In this document: positions 1 to 8,109 of the stretch, one piece after another | Layout: every line of letters begins with the position of its first letter | Numbering within the stretch: position 1 is the stretch's first letter | NCBI GenBank assembly: GCA_900642245.1 | Contig: CAAAJI010000076.1 | Location: forward strand, 150,584-163,765 | Length of the DNA: 13,182 nucleotides | Source of the DNA: Fragilaria radians | Lineage: Eukaryota; Bacillariophyta; Fragilariophyceae; Fragilariales; Fragilariaceae | Direction of reading: 5' to 3' | Notes under the pieces: model-generated | Seen by the model: only the letters and a program-made list of their open reading frames with translations | Database searches by the model: none | Told to the model about the DNA's origin: nothing | Translations under genes and position numbers: made by a program

Positions 1-3000
1 TTACGGGAAGATTCATTCGATCACAACTACAACTAGCGTCCAACCTAGGGTTGATACGAGATAAATCCGATTGTCTGCAGGAAAATGAGGATACCATGGA
101 TAGGTTTTTTATCCGTCGATTACTTCATTTACAGCATATATGTCAACGTTTTGAATTCGAAATGCAACAAAATATTACGGCGTACCAAGTTTCTCGATTT
201 CTACTTCATGGTCTCCATCCGACACCTGCAGTCTGTGGGTTTCCTGCTGACAAGGCAAAAAATTTCATTCGGAACAAAGAGAGCATTGCATTTGATCGTG
301 GATTCTATGCAGGTCCCTTTGGATACATAGGCAAGAAGAATGCAGAAATTGTGGTGGCAATCCGATCCGGCTTACGAATGACGGACAAAAAGACATTATC
401 ACCTCTCATTTCGGTATATGCAGGTGCAGGCATTGTTCCAGGTTCAACAGTTCAGGAGGAATGGGCTGAAACTTCCTACAAGTTAAATGTAGTATCATCA
501 CTTTTCCCTGCGTCGCCAATCACCCTATTGAGTTCTCCAACTCCAAACGTTGCATGGGCAAACGCATTCCTAGAAGAGCTAATACGATGTGGTGTTCGTC
601 GATTTTATGTATGTCCTGGTTCTCGTTCAACGCCATTAGTCGCTGCTCTATCCAGAGCTCTTCGGAATCATGTTGGCGTCATACAGGCGATCAGTATGCA
701 CGATGAACGAGGTGCTGCCTTCCGAGCGTTGGGATACGGCAGAGCACGTGGACGACCAGCCGCTGTCATCACATCCAGTGGTACTGCAACAGCCAATCTA
801 TATCCTGCCATCATGGAAGCAAGTATGGACGGAATCCCCCTACTTCTCTTGACTGCCGATCGTCCCTACGAAAATCGTGAAACTGGTGCAAATCAAGCTG
901 TTGATCAAGTTCACATGTTTTCTTCCACGTACGTACGATGGTTTCGAGATATCCCCTCACCTTCGGATGAAATTGCTGTGTCATTGGCATTGTCGGATGC
1001 AAATCATGCCGTATCGATGACTCTTCAACAACGAGGTCCAGTTCATCTCAATATTCAGTTTCGAGAAAATCTTGCTCCAGATCCCGGTCCCATTCGCAAC
1101 GATGAAAGAGTAAATTCAATCACCAAATTTAATGGATTTCGATTTACAGACGTTCCAAAGTTTTCTCGTTGGTCCAAAGGTGGAGACATGTGGATGAAAC
1201 GTGAAACGACTGTAGCCATGGATACCAGTTCTGTGACAGAAATGTTACGCCTTATTCGCACTTCGAAACGTGGTATCATTGTTGTGGGCGGTCTTAGAGA
1301 GGAGCCTGGAAGAGATTCGGAGGTTTTGATTGAAGCCATTGATGACTTTGCGAAAGCAATAGGCTTCCCAATCTTTGCAGGTGTTCAAAGTGGTAGTTTA
1401 CGATCTCGTTCTTCGGCAGTTATTCCCTTTGCGGAACACCTACTCAAAAATCCACGAGTCTTTTCTGGCATCAAGCCTGATTTGGTCCTTCAAATTGGTC
1501 ATCCATTAGTATCAACGGAAATTCCGCGGCTTATTCGCGATGCCGTTAAGGCTGCAGAGAACTCTCGTGAGCCGAAAATACTTCATCACATATTAATCCA
1601 TCCACATCATCCATCTGAACGCTCAGACCCCGACTTGACATTGAGTCAAGTGATATCTACTGAAATCGTTCCCTTTCTTCAGACTTTGATCAAGGAACTA
1701 GTGAGGACTGAAACAGGAAAATCCTACAGCAGTGATTTGACGCCTCTAGTAATTTTGGGTCGAAAACTTGCGGAACAGATGCCGAGGATAATCCATGATG
1801 CCTCAAAGGGTGTACACGAAAGACAATGTGACGTAAACAAACACCATGTGGTAAGCTTAACAGAGCCTCAAGTCGTATTGGCCATGTCTGAAACTATGGA
1901 CAAGCTCGGTTTGCAGCGTCCACTTTTCCTCTCGAATTCTATGGCAGTTCGAGATTCGGAGTCCTTCTTGTATCCCAAGAAAGATAGTGCTTTGGGGTCG
2001 ATTGGTGTCAACAGAGGAGCCAGTGGTATCGATGGAATTATATCAAGTGCCACAGGATTTTCGGATGGCAAAGATGAGCCTACCATTCTTCTTATGGGAG
2101 ACCTTGCTGCGCTTCATGACATAAACGCTTTTCATGCCCTTTCCAAGACACAATCCTCTGCTAGGCGATCACATCCTTTAACAACAATCATTGTGAATAA
2201 CAATGGAGGTGGGATCTTTTCCTTTTTGCCTATAGCGAAATATGGTAATGACGTTGGTTTCGAAGATTTCTTTGGGACTCCCACCAATACTTTCTCGTTT
2301 CAAAAGGCTGCTGAAGCCTTCAATATAACGTTTCAAATGGCATCGACGTATACTGACTTTCAGACACGGTTGGAGGAATCGCTACGAACAGCCGACTCGA
2401 CCATAGTCGAAGCTGTAGTAGCTCCCCGCGAGGTCAATGTAGCAGTGCATAAAGAAATTACAGTCAAAGTTAATGAGTTTCTTTCTGAGGTATTAGATGC
2501 TGCTGATGAACAAAGAAAAGAGTCGAGTAGATTGCCAATTCAATGGTTTTCCAATCAGCCTTTGACAGAAAACAAGAAAAATTCTAAATACATTCTACTT
2601 TTGCATGGTTGGATGGGGGAAAAGAAAGATTGGAATGAAGTTGGAACGCAGTTATTGAAAGATTTGCCACCCTCATGGAATGTCATCGCTATGGATCTTA
2701 AGAATCATGGCAACATGGAAGTTATGGACTCGGAATTACGGAAAATACTAGATTCATTAGAGCCAGACAATCATGATAGAGACAATCTACATCAAGAATA
2801 CTCAGTAGACTCCATGGCATTAGATGTAATGCGATCGTTAGTTCACGATCATGAAATCGAAAAGCTTTCGGCGGTCGTTGGATACAGCTTGGGTGGCAGA
2901 ATTGCCCTGGCAATGATGCAGCTTTCCCATTCCGATGCTACTCTCAGAGTCCTTACGGAAGATTCACAATTGATACTACTGGGATCTTACCCTGGAAACT

Positions 3001-5633
3001 TTCACAAAATTAATTCTAATTCACTTCGTGCAGATGATGTCCAAAGGCGAATCCGCCTCTCTCAGGATAGAGCGATGGCAGAAGAAATTCGAAGCCTTAG
3101 TAATAGGGCTAATCTCGTAGATAACGGCAATCTTCCAGATTCCGCAATGATTTGGAGCCCTTTTTTGAAATCGTGGTACGGAGCGTCTATCTGGGGAGAC
3201 TTGGCATCGAGAGATCCGCTCAAATATCGAAAGATGCTAGAAACACGTTTGAAAGCCTTGGTAACAAGGGCTAAGGATCTTGCGTCGATCCTCGAATCCT
3301 GCTCTCCTGGAATAAATGAAAACTCAAAATGGATGAATGTTTACTCAGAACATACATTATTTCTCGCGGGAGAGCTTGATAAAAAGTACATGACGATTGG
3401 AAAGGAATGGAATTCGTATGATGCCAATCTTCAGTTTGTATCCATTCCCAACGCTGGACATGCATTGCTCACGGAATCTCCCACTTTCGTAGCGGAAAAG
3501 ATTGCCAACTTTGTATTAGGTTCCTCGTGTACAGTACCCTCGAAGAAAAAAAAAATTGATGACGATGGTAGTACTGCAAATAATGTTTCAATTTCTCAAA
3601 TAGGTAGCATCGAGAAAAGAGGCTATGAACCTTTGTCCGCTACCAAAATCCCATCACTTCCATTGGATATACTTATCAGACATGCCCCTATAGCCATGGA
3701 TTTTGAGGCATTTGCAATCGATGTTATCAATTCAGGAAGAAACGAAAAGGGAATCGTGGGTATCGGATGGGGCAGCAAAGCGCATTCCAAAGATTCTAAT
3801 CGAATCCAGCAGCGCAGAGGCTTTATTATTCAATTAGAATCACAAGATGGTTCAGTCATAGGAATTGGAGAAGTCAGTCCCTTGGAAGGACTGCATAAAG
3901 AATCTCTCGACCATGCTGCAAGAGAGCTGCTCATGCTGAAAAGAAGGTTGGAAAATTCAAGTGATGTGCCTTCCATTACGCCACAGGAAATTTTATCCCT
4001 CGATAGCGGATTAAACAGATACATTCACTCGCTACTTGAAACTCTTGGCATTGACTCCTTAACTACATCTGTTCGATCGGGATTAGAAATGGCATTAATA
4101 TCATTTTCAAGTCAAATAATTCGAAAACCCATCCTTTCCTGCCTTTCACTCTATGCAGCAGAGCAGAACAAGCCTTTGACAACTTTAAATCTGAATGGTT
4201 TAATTACTAGAGGAATGTCTCAATCAAATTTTCCGTCGCTTTTGCAAAGCAGTGATCCTTCGATTAAATACCAGTCTCTGAAGGTCAAAGTTGGACATCA
4301 AGAAGCCGCCGCTGATGTTTTGTCTTTGTCAATGGCCCTTCAGTATTCCAAGCTAGTGAGACCAGATGCAAATCGTGCTTGGAACATACCCGAGGCAGTG
4401 AGATTCTTCGATGCGTTAAAGGGTGTGACCATAGATATCGGGAATAGGATTGAATTCATTGAGGAGCCCTTGAATAAGGTTCAAGGTCCATGGCATCTTC
4501 GCGCACAACTGCTACACCTGGAACAATGGTACGAGATAACAGGAATTCGATATGGACTCGACGAAACCATTGCTGATTTAATCCAGTTCCATCAAGGTGA
4601 TATGCATGCTATCCAGAAAGACTTGATTCTGGCATTCCAGGGAATATCTGGCTGTGCATCATTTGTCCTCAAGCCCGCGCTTATTGGTTTAGAGCTCGCT
4701 TTTGGCCTCACCAAAATAGCACATCAAAAATTGGGAATAGGCGTCGTATTTAGTAGTTCCTTTGACTCTGGTGTTGGATTGGCGTATACCGCATTCTTAG
4801 CATCCACATCCGACATCATGGCGGCTAAATCTAGAGGCAACATGTTTCCCCATGGTATTGGAACATTTAGTCTGCTTGATGGGGATACTATATCTCCTAC
4901 GTTTGGCTCCTACGTTAATTCCAAGGGTGTCCTTGAAGTTGCCTCACTTTCCAGAGCATTCTTTGGACTTGGATTGGACGAAATGCGGAGGTCTTTGCTT
5001 ACACCGATTGCTGTTGAAGGTATCACTGATGACGAAGTCGGAGCCTATCAAGCTTCTGCAGCATCCACTGGAAGTGGTCGAGAAATAAGTCTCGTCGTCT
5101 CGTTACCACTTCCCTTTTCAGATGTTATCGCATGTTCTCGATTTACAGATTTGCCACAGCAATCACGTTGGTCGCCATGGCTTAGTTCTGTTGCTTACCT
5201 TGAAAACGGTAAGGAAACAGAATGGACATTAAATGTTCGGGGAGTGAAGCTTAGTTGGAGAGCCATCAGTCATGTACTTGAAGAGCCTTACAAAGGCATA
5301 CAATGGAAATCTGTTTCTGGTCTAAAGAATACAGGAATTGCCGAATTTGTCCCGTTAAACTCAAACTCTTGTATGATGAAGGTCCGTATGACTTTCCTAG
5401 CACCGCGCATAGTGGCATCACTTTTTCCTGGAGCGTCATTTTTGTTAGAAGAATTCCTGGAAAACAAGCTCTTAAAGTGGAGTTTAGAAATGTTTCGTGA
5501 TGTTGTAATGGGTGACTTAGCATTAGAGAGAGGAGATGTGGAGCTTGGGGATGCACTATTTGGTGCTGTTGAGGGGAAAGCCAATGAAATAGAAGCTACT
5601 CTCTCAAACCAACAAAGCAGCAAAAATAATTAA
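1..5633 (+). CDS. PHYLLO: PHYLLO-type fusion protein (MenF C-term, MenD, MenH, MenC, SRPBCC-like tail), 5'-partial
   Basis: A multifunctional enzyme for the early steps of phylloquinone/menaquinone synthesis, expected in the plastid. The frame is open to the left edge (first full codon at base 3), and the residues before the first possible initiator (TTG at 51) still look like isochorismate synthase. The gene therefore starts upstream, and any transit peptide is outside the window. Residues are numbered here from base 51. Order: MenF C-terminal part (to about 147), MenD (about 165-810), MenH (about 845-1165), MenC (about 1215-1650), SRPBCC-like domain (about 1676-1830) and a short polar tail to 1860. 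Linkers are hydrophilic; the MenH-MenC one has a Lys run followed by acidic residues. No intron interrupts the visible 5.6 kb. All key catalytic residues I checked are present, so it is probably active in every visible domain. Its last 119 bp are repeated at 9014-9132. MenH lies before MenC, unlike the land-plant order as I recall it. Confidence 0.93.
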   Translation, partial: TGRFIRSQLQLASNLGLIRDKSDCLQENEDTMDRFFIRRLLHLQHICQRFEFEMQQNITAYQVSRFLLHGLHPTPAVCGFPADKAKNFIRNKESIAFDRGFYAGPFGYIGKKNAEIVVAIRSGLRMTDKKTLSPLISVYAGAGIVPGSTVQEEWAETSYKLNVVSSLFPASPITLLSSPTPNVAWANAFLEELIRCGVRRFYVCPGSRSTPLVAALSRALRNHVGVIQAISMHDERGAAFRALGYGRARGRPAAVITSSGTATANLYPAIMEASMDGIPLLLLTADRPYENRETGANQAVDQVHMFSSTYVRWFRDIPSPSDEIAVSLALSDANHAVSMTLQQRGPVHLNIQFRENLAPDPGPIRNDERVNSITKFNGFRFTDVPKFSRWSKGGDMWMKRETTVAMDTSSVTEMLRLIRTSKRGIIVVGGLREEPGRDSEVLIEAIDDFAKAIGFPIFAGVQSGSLRSRSSAVIPFAEHLLKNPRVFSGIKPDLVLQIGHPLVSTEIPRLIRDAVKAAENSREPKILHHILIHPHHPSERSDPDLTLSQVISTEIVPFLQTLIKELVRTETGKSYSSDLTPLVILGRKLAEQMPRIIHDASKGVHERQCDVNKHHVVSLTEPQVVLAMSETMDKLGLQRPLFLSNSMAVRDSESFLYPKKDSALGSIGVNRGASGIDGIISSATGFSDGKDEPTILLMGDLAALHDINAFHALSKTQSSARRSHPLTTIIVNNNGGGIFSFLPIAKYGNDVGFEDFFGTPTNTFSFQKAAEAFNITFQMASTYTDFQTRLEESLRTADSTIVEAVVAPREVNVAVHKEITVKVNEFLSEVLDAADEQRKESSRLPIQWFSNQPLTENKKNSKYILLLHGWMGEKKDWNEVGTQLLKDLPPSWNVIAMDLKNHGNMEVMDSELRKILDSLEPDNHDRDNLHQEYSVDSMALDVMRSLVHDHEIEKLSAVVGYSLGGRIALAMMQLSHSDATLRVLTEDSQLILLGSYPGNFHKINSNSLRADDVQRRIRLSQDRAMAEEIRSLSNRANLVDNGNLPDSAMIWSPFLKSWYGASIWGDLASRDPLKYRKMLETRLKALVTRAKDLASILESCSPGINENSKWMNVYSEHTLFLAGELDKKYMTIGKEWNSYDANLQFVSIPNAGHALLTESPTFVAEKIANFVLGSSCTVPSKKKKIDDDGSTANNVSISQIGSIEKRGYEPLSATKIPSLPLDILIRHAPIAMDFEAFAIDVINSGRNEKGIVGIGWGSKAHSKDSNRIQQRRGFIIQLESQDGSVIGIGEVSPLEGLHKESLDHAARELLMLKRRLENSSDVPSITPQEILSLDSGLNRYIHSLLETLGIDSLTTSVRSGLEMALISFSSQIIRKPILSCLSLYAAEQNKPLTTLNLNGLITRGMSQSNFPSLLQSSDPSIKYQSLKVKVGHQEAAADVLSLSMALQYSKLVRPDANRAWNIPEAVRFFDALKGVTIDIGNRIEFIEEPLNKVQGPWHLRAQLLHLEQWYEITGIRYGLDETIADLIQFHQGDMHAIQKDLILAFQGISGCASFVLKPALIGLELAFGLTKIAHQKLGIGVVFSSSFDSGVGLAYTAFLASTSDIMAAKSRGNMFPHGIGTFSLLDGDTISPTFGSYVNSKGVLEVASLSRAFFGLGLDEMRRSLLTPIAVEGITDDEVGAYQASAASTGSGREISLVVSLPLPFSDVIACSRFTDLPQQSRWSPWLSSVAYLENGKETEWTLNVRGVKLSWRAISHVLEEPYKGIQWKSVSGLKNTGIAEFVPLNSNSCMMKVRMTFLAPRIVASLFPGASFLLEEFLENKLLKWSLEMFRDVVMGDLALERGDVELGDALFGAVEGKANEIEATLSNQQSSKNN
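3..491 (+). other. MenF domain, C-terminal part (isochorismate synthase)
   Basis: Chorismate-binding fold that isomerises chorismate to isochorismate with Mg2+. Visible signatures are HPTPAVCG (residues 56-63, the plant-type spelling), FDRGFYAGPFGYIG (81-94), VAIRSGL (102-108) and YAGAGIVPGS (123-132), followed by an EEWAETSYKL segment (136-145). That last segment carries the Glu and Lys residues typical of the active-site end of the family. The domain's N-terminal half is outside the window. In land-plant PHYLLO the MenF part is truncated and inactive (established knowledge). Here the catalytic C-terminal region is intact, so this fusion may make its own isochorismate. Confidence 0.9.
540..2490 (+). 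other. MenD domain (SEPHCHC synthase, ThDP-dependent)
   Basis: Condenses isochorismate with 2-oxoglutarate to give SEPHCHC, using thiamine diphosphate. The start region has a CPGSRSTP motif (residues 188-195). HDERGAAFRALG (217-228) contains Glu219, the counterpart of the conserved ThDP-activating Glu. Also visible are SSGTATANLYPA (242-253) and LTADRPYENRETGANQAVDQ (267-286), both typical of MenD. The C-terminal cofactor motif is complete: GD at 683-684, then NNNGGGIFS from 716, a family-like spacing. The length of about 645 residues is larger than a bacterial MenD (about 550) because of loops near 350-400 and 595-620. Confidence 0.93.
2574..3545 (+). other. MenH domain (SHCHC synthase, alpha/beta hydrolase)
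   Basis: Removes pyruvate from SEPHCHC to form SHCHC. It has the alpha/beta-hydrolase oxyanion strand LLLHGWMG (849-856) and a nucleophile elbow GYSLGGR (944-950) with Ser946. The acid is Asp1110 in AGELDKKY, and the base is His1137 in NAGHALL. These match the Ser-Asp-His triad of MenH. It sits between MenD and MenC. The region between elbow and acid is longer than in bacterial MenH, with an extended helical lid (about 980-1090). Confidence 0.88.
3690..5010 (+). other. MenC domain (o-succinylbenzoate synthase, enolase superfamily)
   Basis: Dehydrates SHCHC to o-succinylbenzoate. The capping region has a RRGFIIQLES strand and GIGEVSPLEG. The barrel carries the full enolase-superfamily set: LKVKVG with Lys1411 and Lys1413, RPDANRAW with metal ligand Asp1439, IEEPL with Glu1471, GLDET with Asp1504, and LKP with Lys1541. 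SSSFDSGVGLAY and HGIGTF follow, as in other OSBS proteins. No key residue is missing, so activity is likely. Confidence 0.92.
5070..5545 (+). other. C-terminal SRPBCC / polyketide cyclase-like (START-fold) domain
   Basis: After MenC the protein continues for about 200 residues that belong to no known Men enzyme. Residues 1676-1830 start with a strand ending in LPLPFSDVIACSRF. A DLPQQSRWSPWLSSVAYLE segment, a central Trp-rich strand (WTLNVRGVKLSWRA), IQWKSVSGLKNTGIAEFVPL, and a long C-terminal amphipathic helix follow. This order (beta strand, RFxDLPxxxRW, alternating strands with QWxSxxGLxNxG, closing helix) is what cyanobacterial and plastid SRPBCC/cyclase-dehydrase proteins look like. The fold typically binds hydrophobic ligands; the COQ10 branch binds quinones. 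Assignment is by motif pattern only, and the ligand is unknown. Confidence 0.8.
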
Positions 5634-6657
5634 CATGGTGGATCTGAAGAACAAGGTAATGAATGCAAGAACCAGGTCCACTGAGTAACATTGATACTAT
5701 GGCTGGAGTTAAGTATGATGAATGTGAACGTGCTGCACGCTAGAGCCAAAGACTAGCACAGATTTTTGACAATTTTGGTGAATATAGTTGAAGCTACCAC
5801 TTTCCATAATATGCATCTACAAGGGAGCACAAGACATAATTCTTAGAGTTGATGCATTACACAGAGCTATATACTTGACCAACATTGCTTCAACATAGGT
5901 ACAATTCATTGCAATTTGACACATAATTCTTGATTTTTTCCGCCTGTTACCCGATGTTGCAGCTGTTGCAAATTTTTGTATTCAAAAAATCATGTATATG
6001 CTTAAAGCCTGATATTTTGTTCAATAAATGTTTAAAACTCTTCTGATGGAACAATTCATGGTCCCAGTGAGCTTCATTCGTTTTCATTCCTTCCTTCAGT
6101 CGGCCCAAGAAGTAACCAAGATATTTATGACACATCCTTGATAATTTTTAAAAAAAGCAAAGTAAAAGCTGAATCCCATCTTGTGTGTAAATGAAGCACG
6201 CATAATCAAAAGATGAGTGTATCTTAAAAAATCCAAACGAAAGAAATTCATCACTCAATATCAGTGCACAAATCAGAGCTGGAGAATAGTTTTTTCTTCA
6301 GGTAATGGGAGACTCATGTATTTACTAAATTAAAAAAGTGTGTATTTATTATATCCTCAGTCTATTGAGCTCATAGCTCCTACTCCTTGAAAACGTTTCA
6401 AATATCCTCTTGAATGGTGGCAAGACTAACCATTATTCAGCCGTAAATGATTAAATTGACTATTGATCATGGCAACGAGTAAAGACTCTGGATACTCTTG
6501 AAGGGATGAAAAGCAAGATGTATTAAAATAGTGAATACATGAATAGACTATTTTGATCAAAATATAGGTTGAAACATTTTCAATGTATGTCTCTCATGTT
6601 GTTCTGCATCATCTCAATTACGAATCTGATCTGCCTAAAATATATTTTCACTGCACC
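5634..6657. other. Gene-poor spacer after PHYLLO (duplicated)
   Basis: About 1 kb with no convincing gene. It is AT-rich and presumably starts with the PHYLLO 3' UTR. A 62-codon minus-strand frame at 5947-6135 has no recognisable domain. The stretch is nearly identical to 9133-10140, apart from scattered substitutions after 6219 and a 19-base block around 6467-6485 missing from the second copy. I see no RNA gene or repeat array. Confidence 0.7.
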
Positions 6658-6783
6658 ACAGTCTCCTGCAATGTCGATGCTGATTGCAACTCTCAGTCGT
6701 TCATAAAATGGCACCATTGCATTGTACGTACAAACTCACGAAAGCGCCAGGTATTGTGCCCTGAAACATGCTTGAGACAAAAT
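6658..6783 (+). pseudogene. Possible remnant of a cysteine-rich module
   Basis: This frame reads a Cys-rich stretch: TVSCNVDADC, then SFIKWHHCIV, then LCPETC. It resembles the start of the modules further downstream, where a Cys is followed by aromatic-x-x-Trp-x-x-Cys-(Leu/Ile)-Val and a Cys-x3-Cys pair. The spacing between the Trp-x-x-Cys and the Cys-x3-Cys pair is longer here (13 residues instead of 7 between Cys). No start codon or second half of the module is present before the next gene. It lies in the same frame as the following exon. It could be a decayed copy or chance. Confidence 0.3.
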
Positions 6784-6852
6784 GACTCACATTTTTTATA
6801 TATTCATTCCATTATCTTACGAATCGAATTCTTCCTAGAACTGTTTCCGAAA

Positions 6853-7417
6853 ATGAGATTTTGCATCATCACCTTTGTTATCACTTCATTCTTGGTAATT
6901 AACTAAACTTTAAAATATTTCGTTCGAAATCGTTGATGTTGCTCATCTTGAATTTTTCTTCAATTCATTCCTTTAGATGGTATCGGGAGTTCACACTCAA
7001 GCGTCTCGATCTTCCTCTCATCTTCCCTCAGATGAATCACTTTCCAAATTTGATCGCCTTCTATCAACAGAGCTTAGCAATAACTACAATGCGGACCAAT
7101 GTTCTCAGACTTTTAACGACTGGCTTGATTGTTTGGTGTTTAATTCTGACGCATGTGCAATCAGTTGTGAAGGTGATATTCCTGAGAATCCAGTCTTTGA
7201 TGATTGTAATAATGCTAAAACCATCCTCGGTAATTTAGGAGTTTGTTGTCCGAACTGTGCTACTCAATCCAATGAGATTGCTCAATGTGTATGTGAGAGC
7301 TTGGAACAAAATCCAAATTCTCAGGCGATGACTTCGACATTTTCTCCTGGAGTTCTAGTTTGTACTTTGCTATTCACTCAATTTCTCACAGGATTGGTCA
7401 GTGGCATGATCGCATAA
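6853..7417 (+). CDS. Secreted 10-cysteine protein, one module, with hydrophobic C-terminal tail
   Basis: Not a family I recognise. Exon 1 (6853-6894) encodes 14 residues. A GT-AG intron of 82 nt (6895-6976) follows, then exon 2 (6977-7417), giving 160 aa. Splicing is supported because reading through hits TAA four codons later, and the same exon-intron layout is kept in the copy at 10334. Residues 1-23 form a signal peptide with a hydrophobic core (CIITFVITSFL) and likely cleavage after VHTQA. A Ser-rich spacer follows, then a module with Cys at 56, 66, 74, 78, 91, 104, 105, 108, 118 and 120. Its core contains IPENPVFDDCN and LGVCCPNC. Residues 139-160 are hydrophobic with small residues before them, compatible with a GPI-anchor signal or a membrane anchor. 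Ten cysteines suggest disulfides outside the cytosol. Function unknown; a cell-surface or secreted role is inferred. Confidence 0.75.
6895..6976 (+). other. Intron of the cysteine-rich gene, 82 nt
   Basis: Begins GTAATT and ends CTTTAG after a T-rich tract. It joins codon 14 (TTG) to ATG GTA in phase 0. The homologous intron at 10376-10457 has the same length, GTAATT start and pyrimidine-rich end (TTTCAG), which supports both. Confidence 0.75.
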
Positions 7418-7425
7418 GGTGCTGC

Positions 7426-7431
7426 AATAAA
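7426..7431 (+). promoter_or_regulatory. Candidate polyadenylation signal AATAAA
   Basis: Lies 8 bases after the stop, inside a block CATAAGGTGCTGCAATAAAT. The block recurs after the other two cysteine-rich copies, with AATAAA at 8090-8095 and 11158-11163. Its conservation while nearby DNA diverges suggests function or recent shared descent. The short distance to the stop is unusual for an animal-type signal. Confidence 0.4.
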
Positions 7432-7648
7432 TATGATTTAAAATGTTTTGTCATGTAACACTTCATGAGATATTTGATTGGTGGATTTGATTGTAGAAAA
7501 AGTTTGATCAATACTTTATCTTCGTTTAATTTGCAGCAACTAAGTATTCCTATAACAAGACTTTGGCCAATTTAGTATGTTCATGATTTATATTCCTCCC
7601 TACAATAATATGTAACCGCGTATTACTCCCCATTTTTGTTTCCACCGC
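7432..7648. other. Spacer homologous to the kinase upstream region
   Basis: No gene. Recognisable blocks (TTCATGAGAT, GGTGGATTT, a GATCAA block, AACCGCGTATT, and TTTTTGTTTCCACCGC at 7633-7648) recur in the same order before the kinase at 11190-11424, and more loosely at 8594-8875. Relative to 11335-11424 it lacks about 55-60 bases after AACCGCGTATT. It is thus a kinase-upstream copy without a kinase. Confidence 0.65.
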
Positions 7649-8015
7649 GGGAGTTCACACTCAGGCACCTCGATCTTCCCCTCTTCTTCCCTCAATTCAA
7701 TCACTTCCCAAATTTAATCGCCTTCTATCAACGGAGCTTATTAGTACCTATAGTGATGACGAGTGTTCTCAGTCTTATGACGAATGGGCTCAATGTTTGG
7801 TATTTAATTCCAACGCCTGTGGAATCAGTTGCGAAGGTGATATTCCTGAGAATCCAGTCTTTGATGATTGTAATGATGCTAGAACCGTCCTCGACGATTT
7901 AGGAGTTTGTTGCCCGAATTGTGCTATTCATTCCAAAGAGATTGCTGAATGTGTATGTGAGAGCTTGGAACAAAATCCAAATTCTCAGGCAATGACTTTG
8001 ACACTTTCTCCTTGA
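7649..8015 (+). pseudogene. 5'-truncated cysteine-rich copy, premature stop
   Basis: Homologous to exon 2 of the gene at 6853, from GGAGTTCAC onward; reading frame from 7650. All ten module cysteines and the IPENPVFDDCN and LGVCCPNC cores are intact, without frameshift. Exon 1, the splice acceptor and the signal peptide are missing: the copy is joined to kinase-type upstream sequence. The frame is open back to a TGA at 7584 but has no ATG ahead of the module. At the 3' end a TGA (8013-8015) replaces the GGA codon of the intact gene, removing the hydrophobic tail. Most likely a non-coding or recently dead copy. A leaderless product, or use as a distal exon of the preceding gene, cannot be excluded. 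Confidence 0.7.
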
Positions 8016-8109
8016 GTTCTAGTTTGTACTTTACTATTCCCTCAATTTCTCATAGGATTGGTCAGTTCAATGAATGTATAAGGTGCTGCAATAAATGTGA
8101 TTAAGTACC

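Larger units (their letters stand above)
6985..7648 (+). repeat. Internal tandem duplication inside unit 1, first copy (664 bp)
   Basis: Runs from GGGAGTTCAC in exon 2 of the intact cysteine-rich gene through its 3' flank, to an element ending TTTTTGTTTCCACCGC. That element is also found just upstream of the kinase (11405-11424). Directly after it, at 7649, exon-2 sequence starts again (offset 664). The two parents share a single C at the joint. Confidence 0.8.

Noticed and set aside
51..53. TTG at 51 as the start codon of the PHYLLO protein
   Set aside because: The frame is open to the left edge and the preceding residues continue the isochorismate synthase domain; a TTG start in a nuclear gene is unlikely.
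5266..5623. Two overlapping minus-strand frames near the PHYLLO 3' end
   Set aside because: They are antisense to a well-supported coding domain and their products have no recognisable features.
5947..6135. A 62-codon minus-strand frame, identical at 9446-9634
   Set aside because: Identity between copies only reflects the near-perfect duplication. There is no domain, signal or composition pattern, and no family that I recognise.
6933..7238. Recurring alternative-frame peptides over the cysteine-rich exons (also at 7636-7902 and 10459-10692)
   Set aside because: They are shadows of the cysteine-rich frame. Their similarity follows from DNA homology, and they lack the Cys pattern and full-length conservation.
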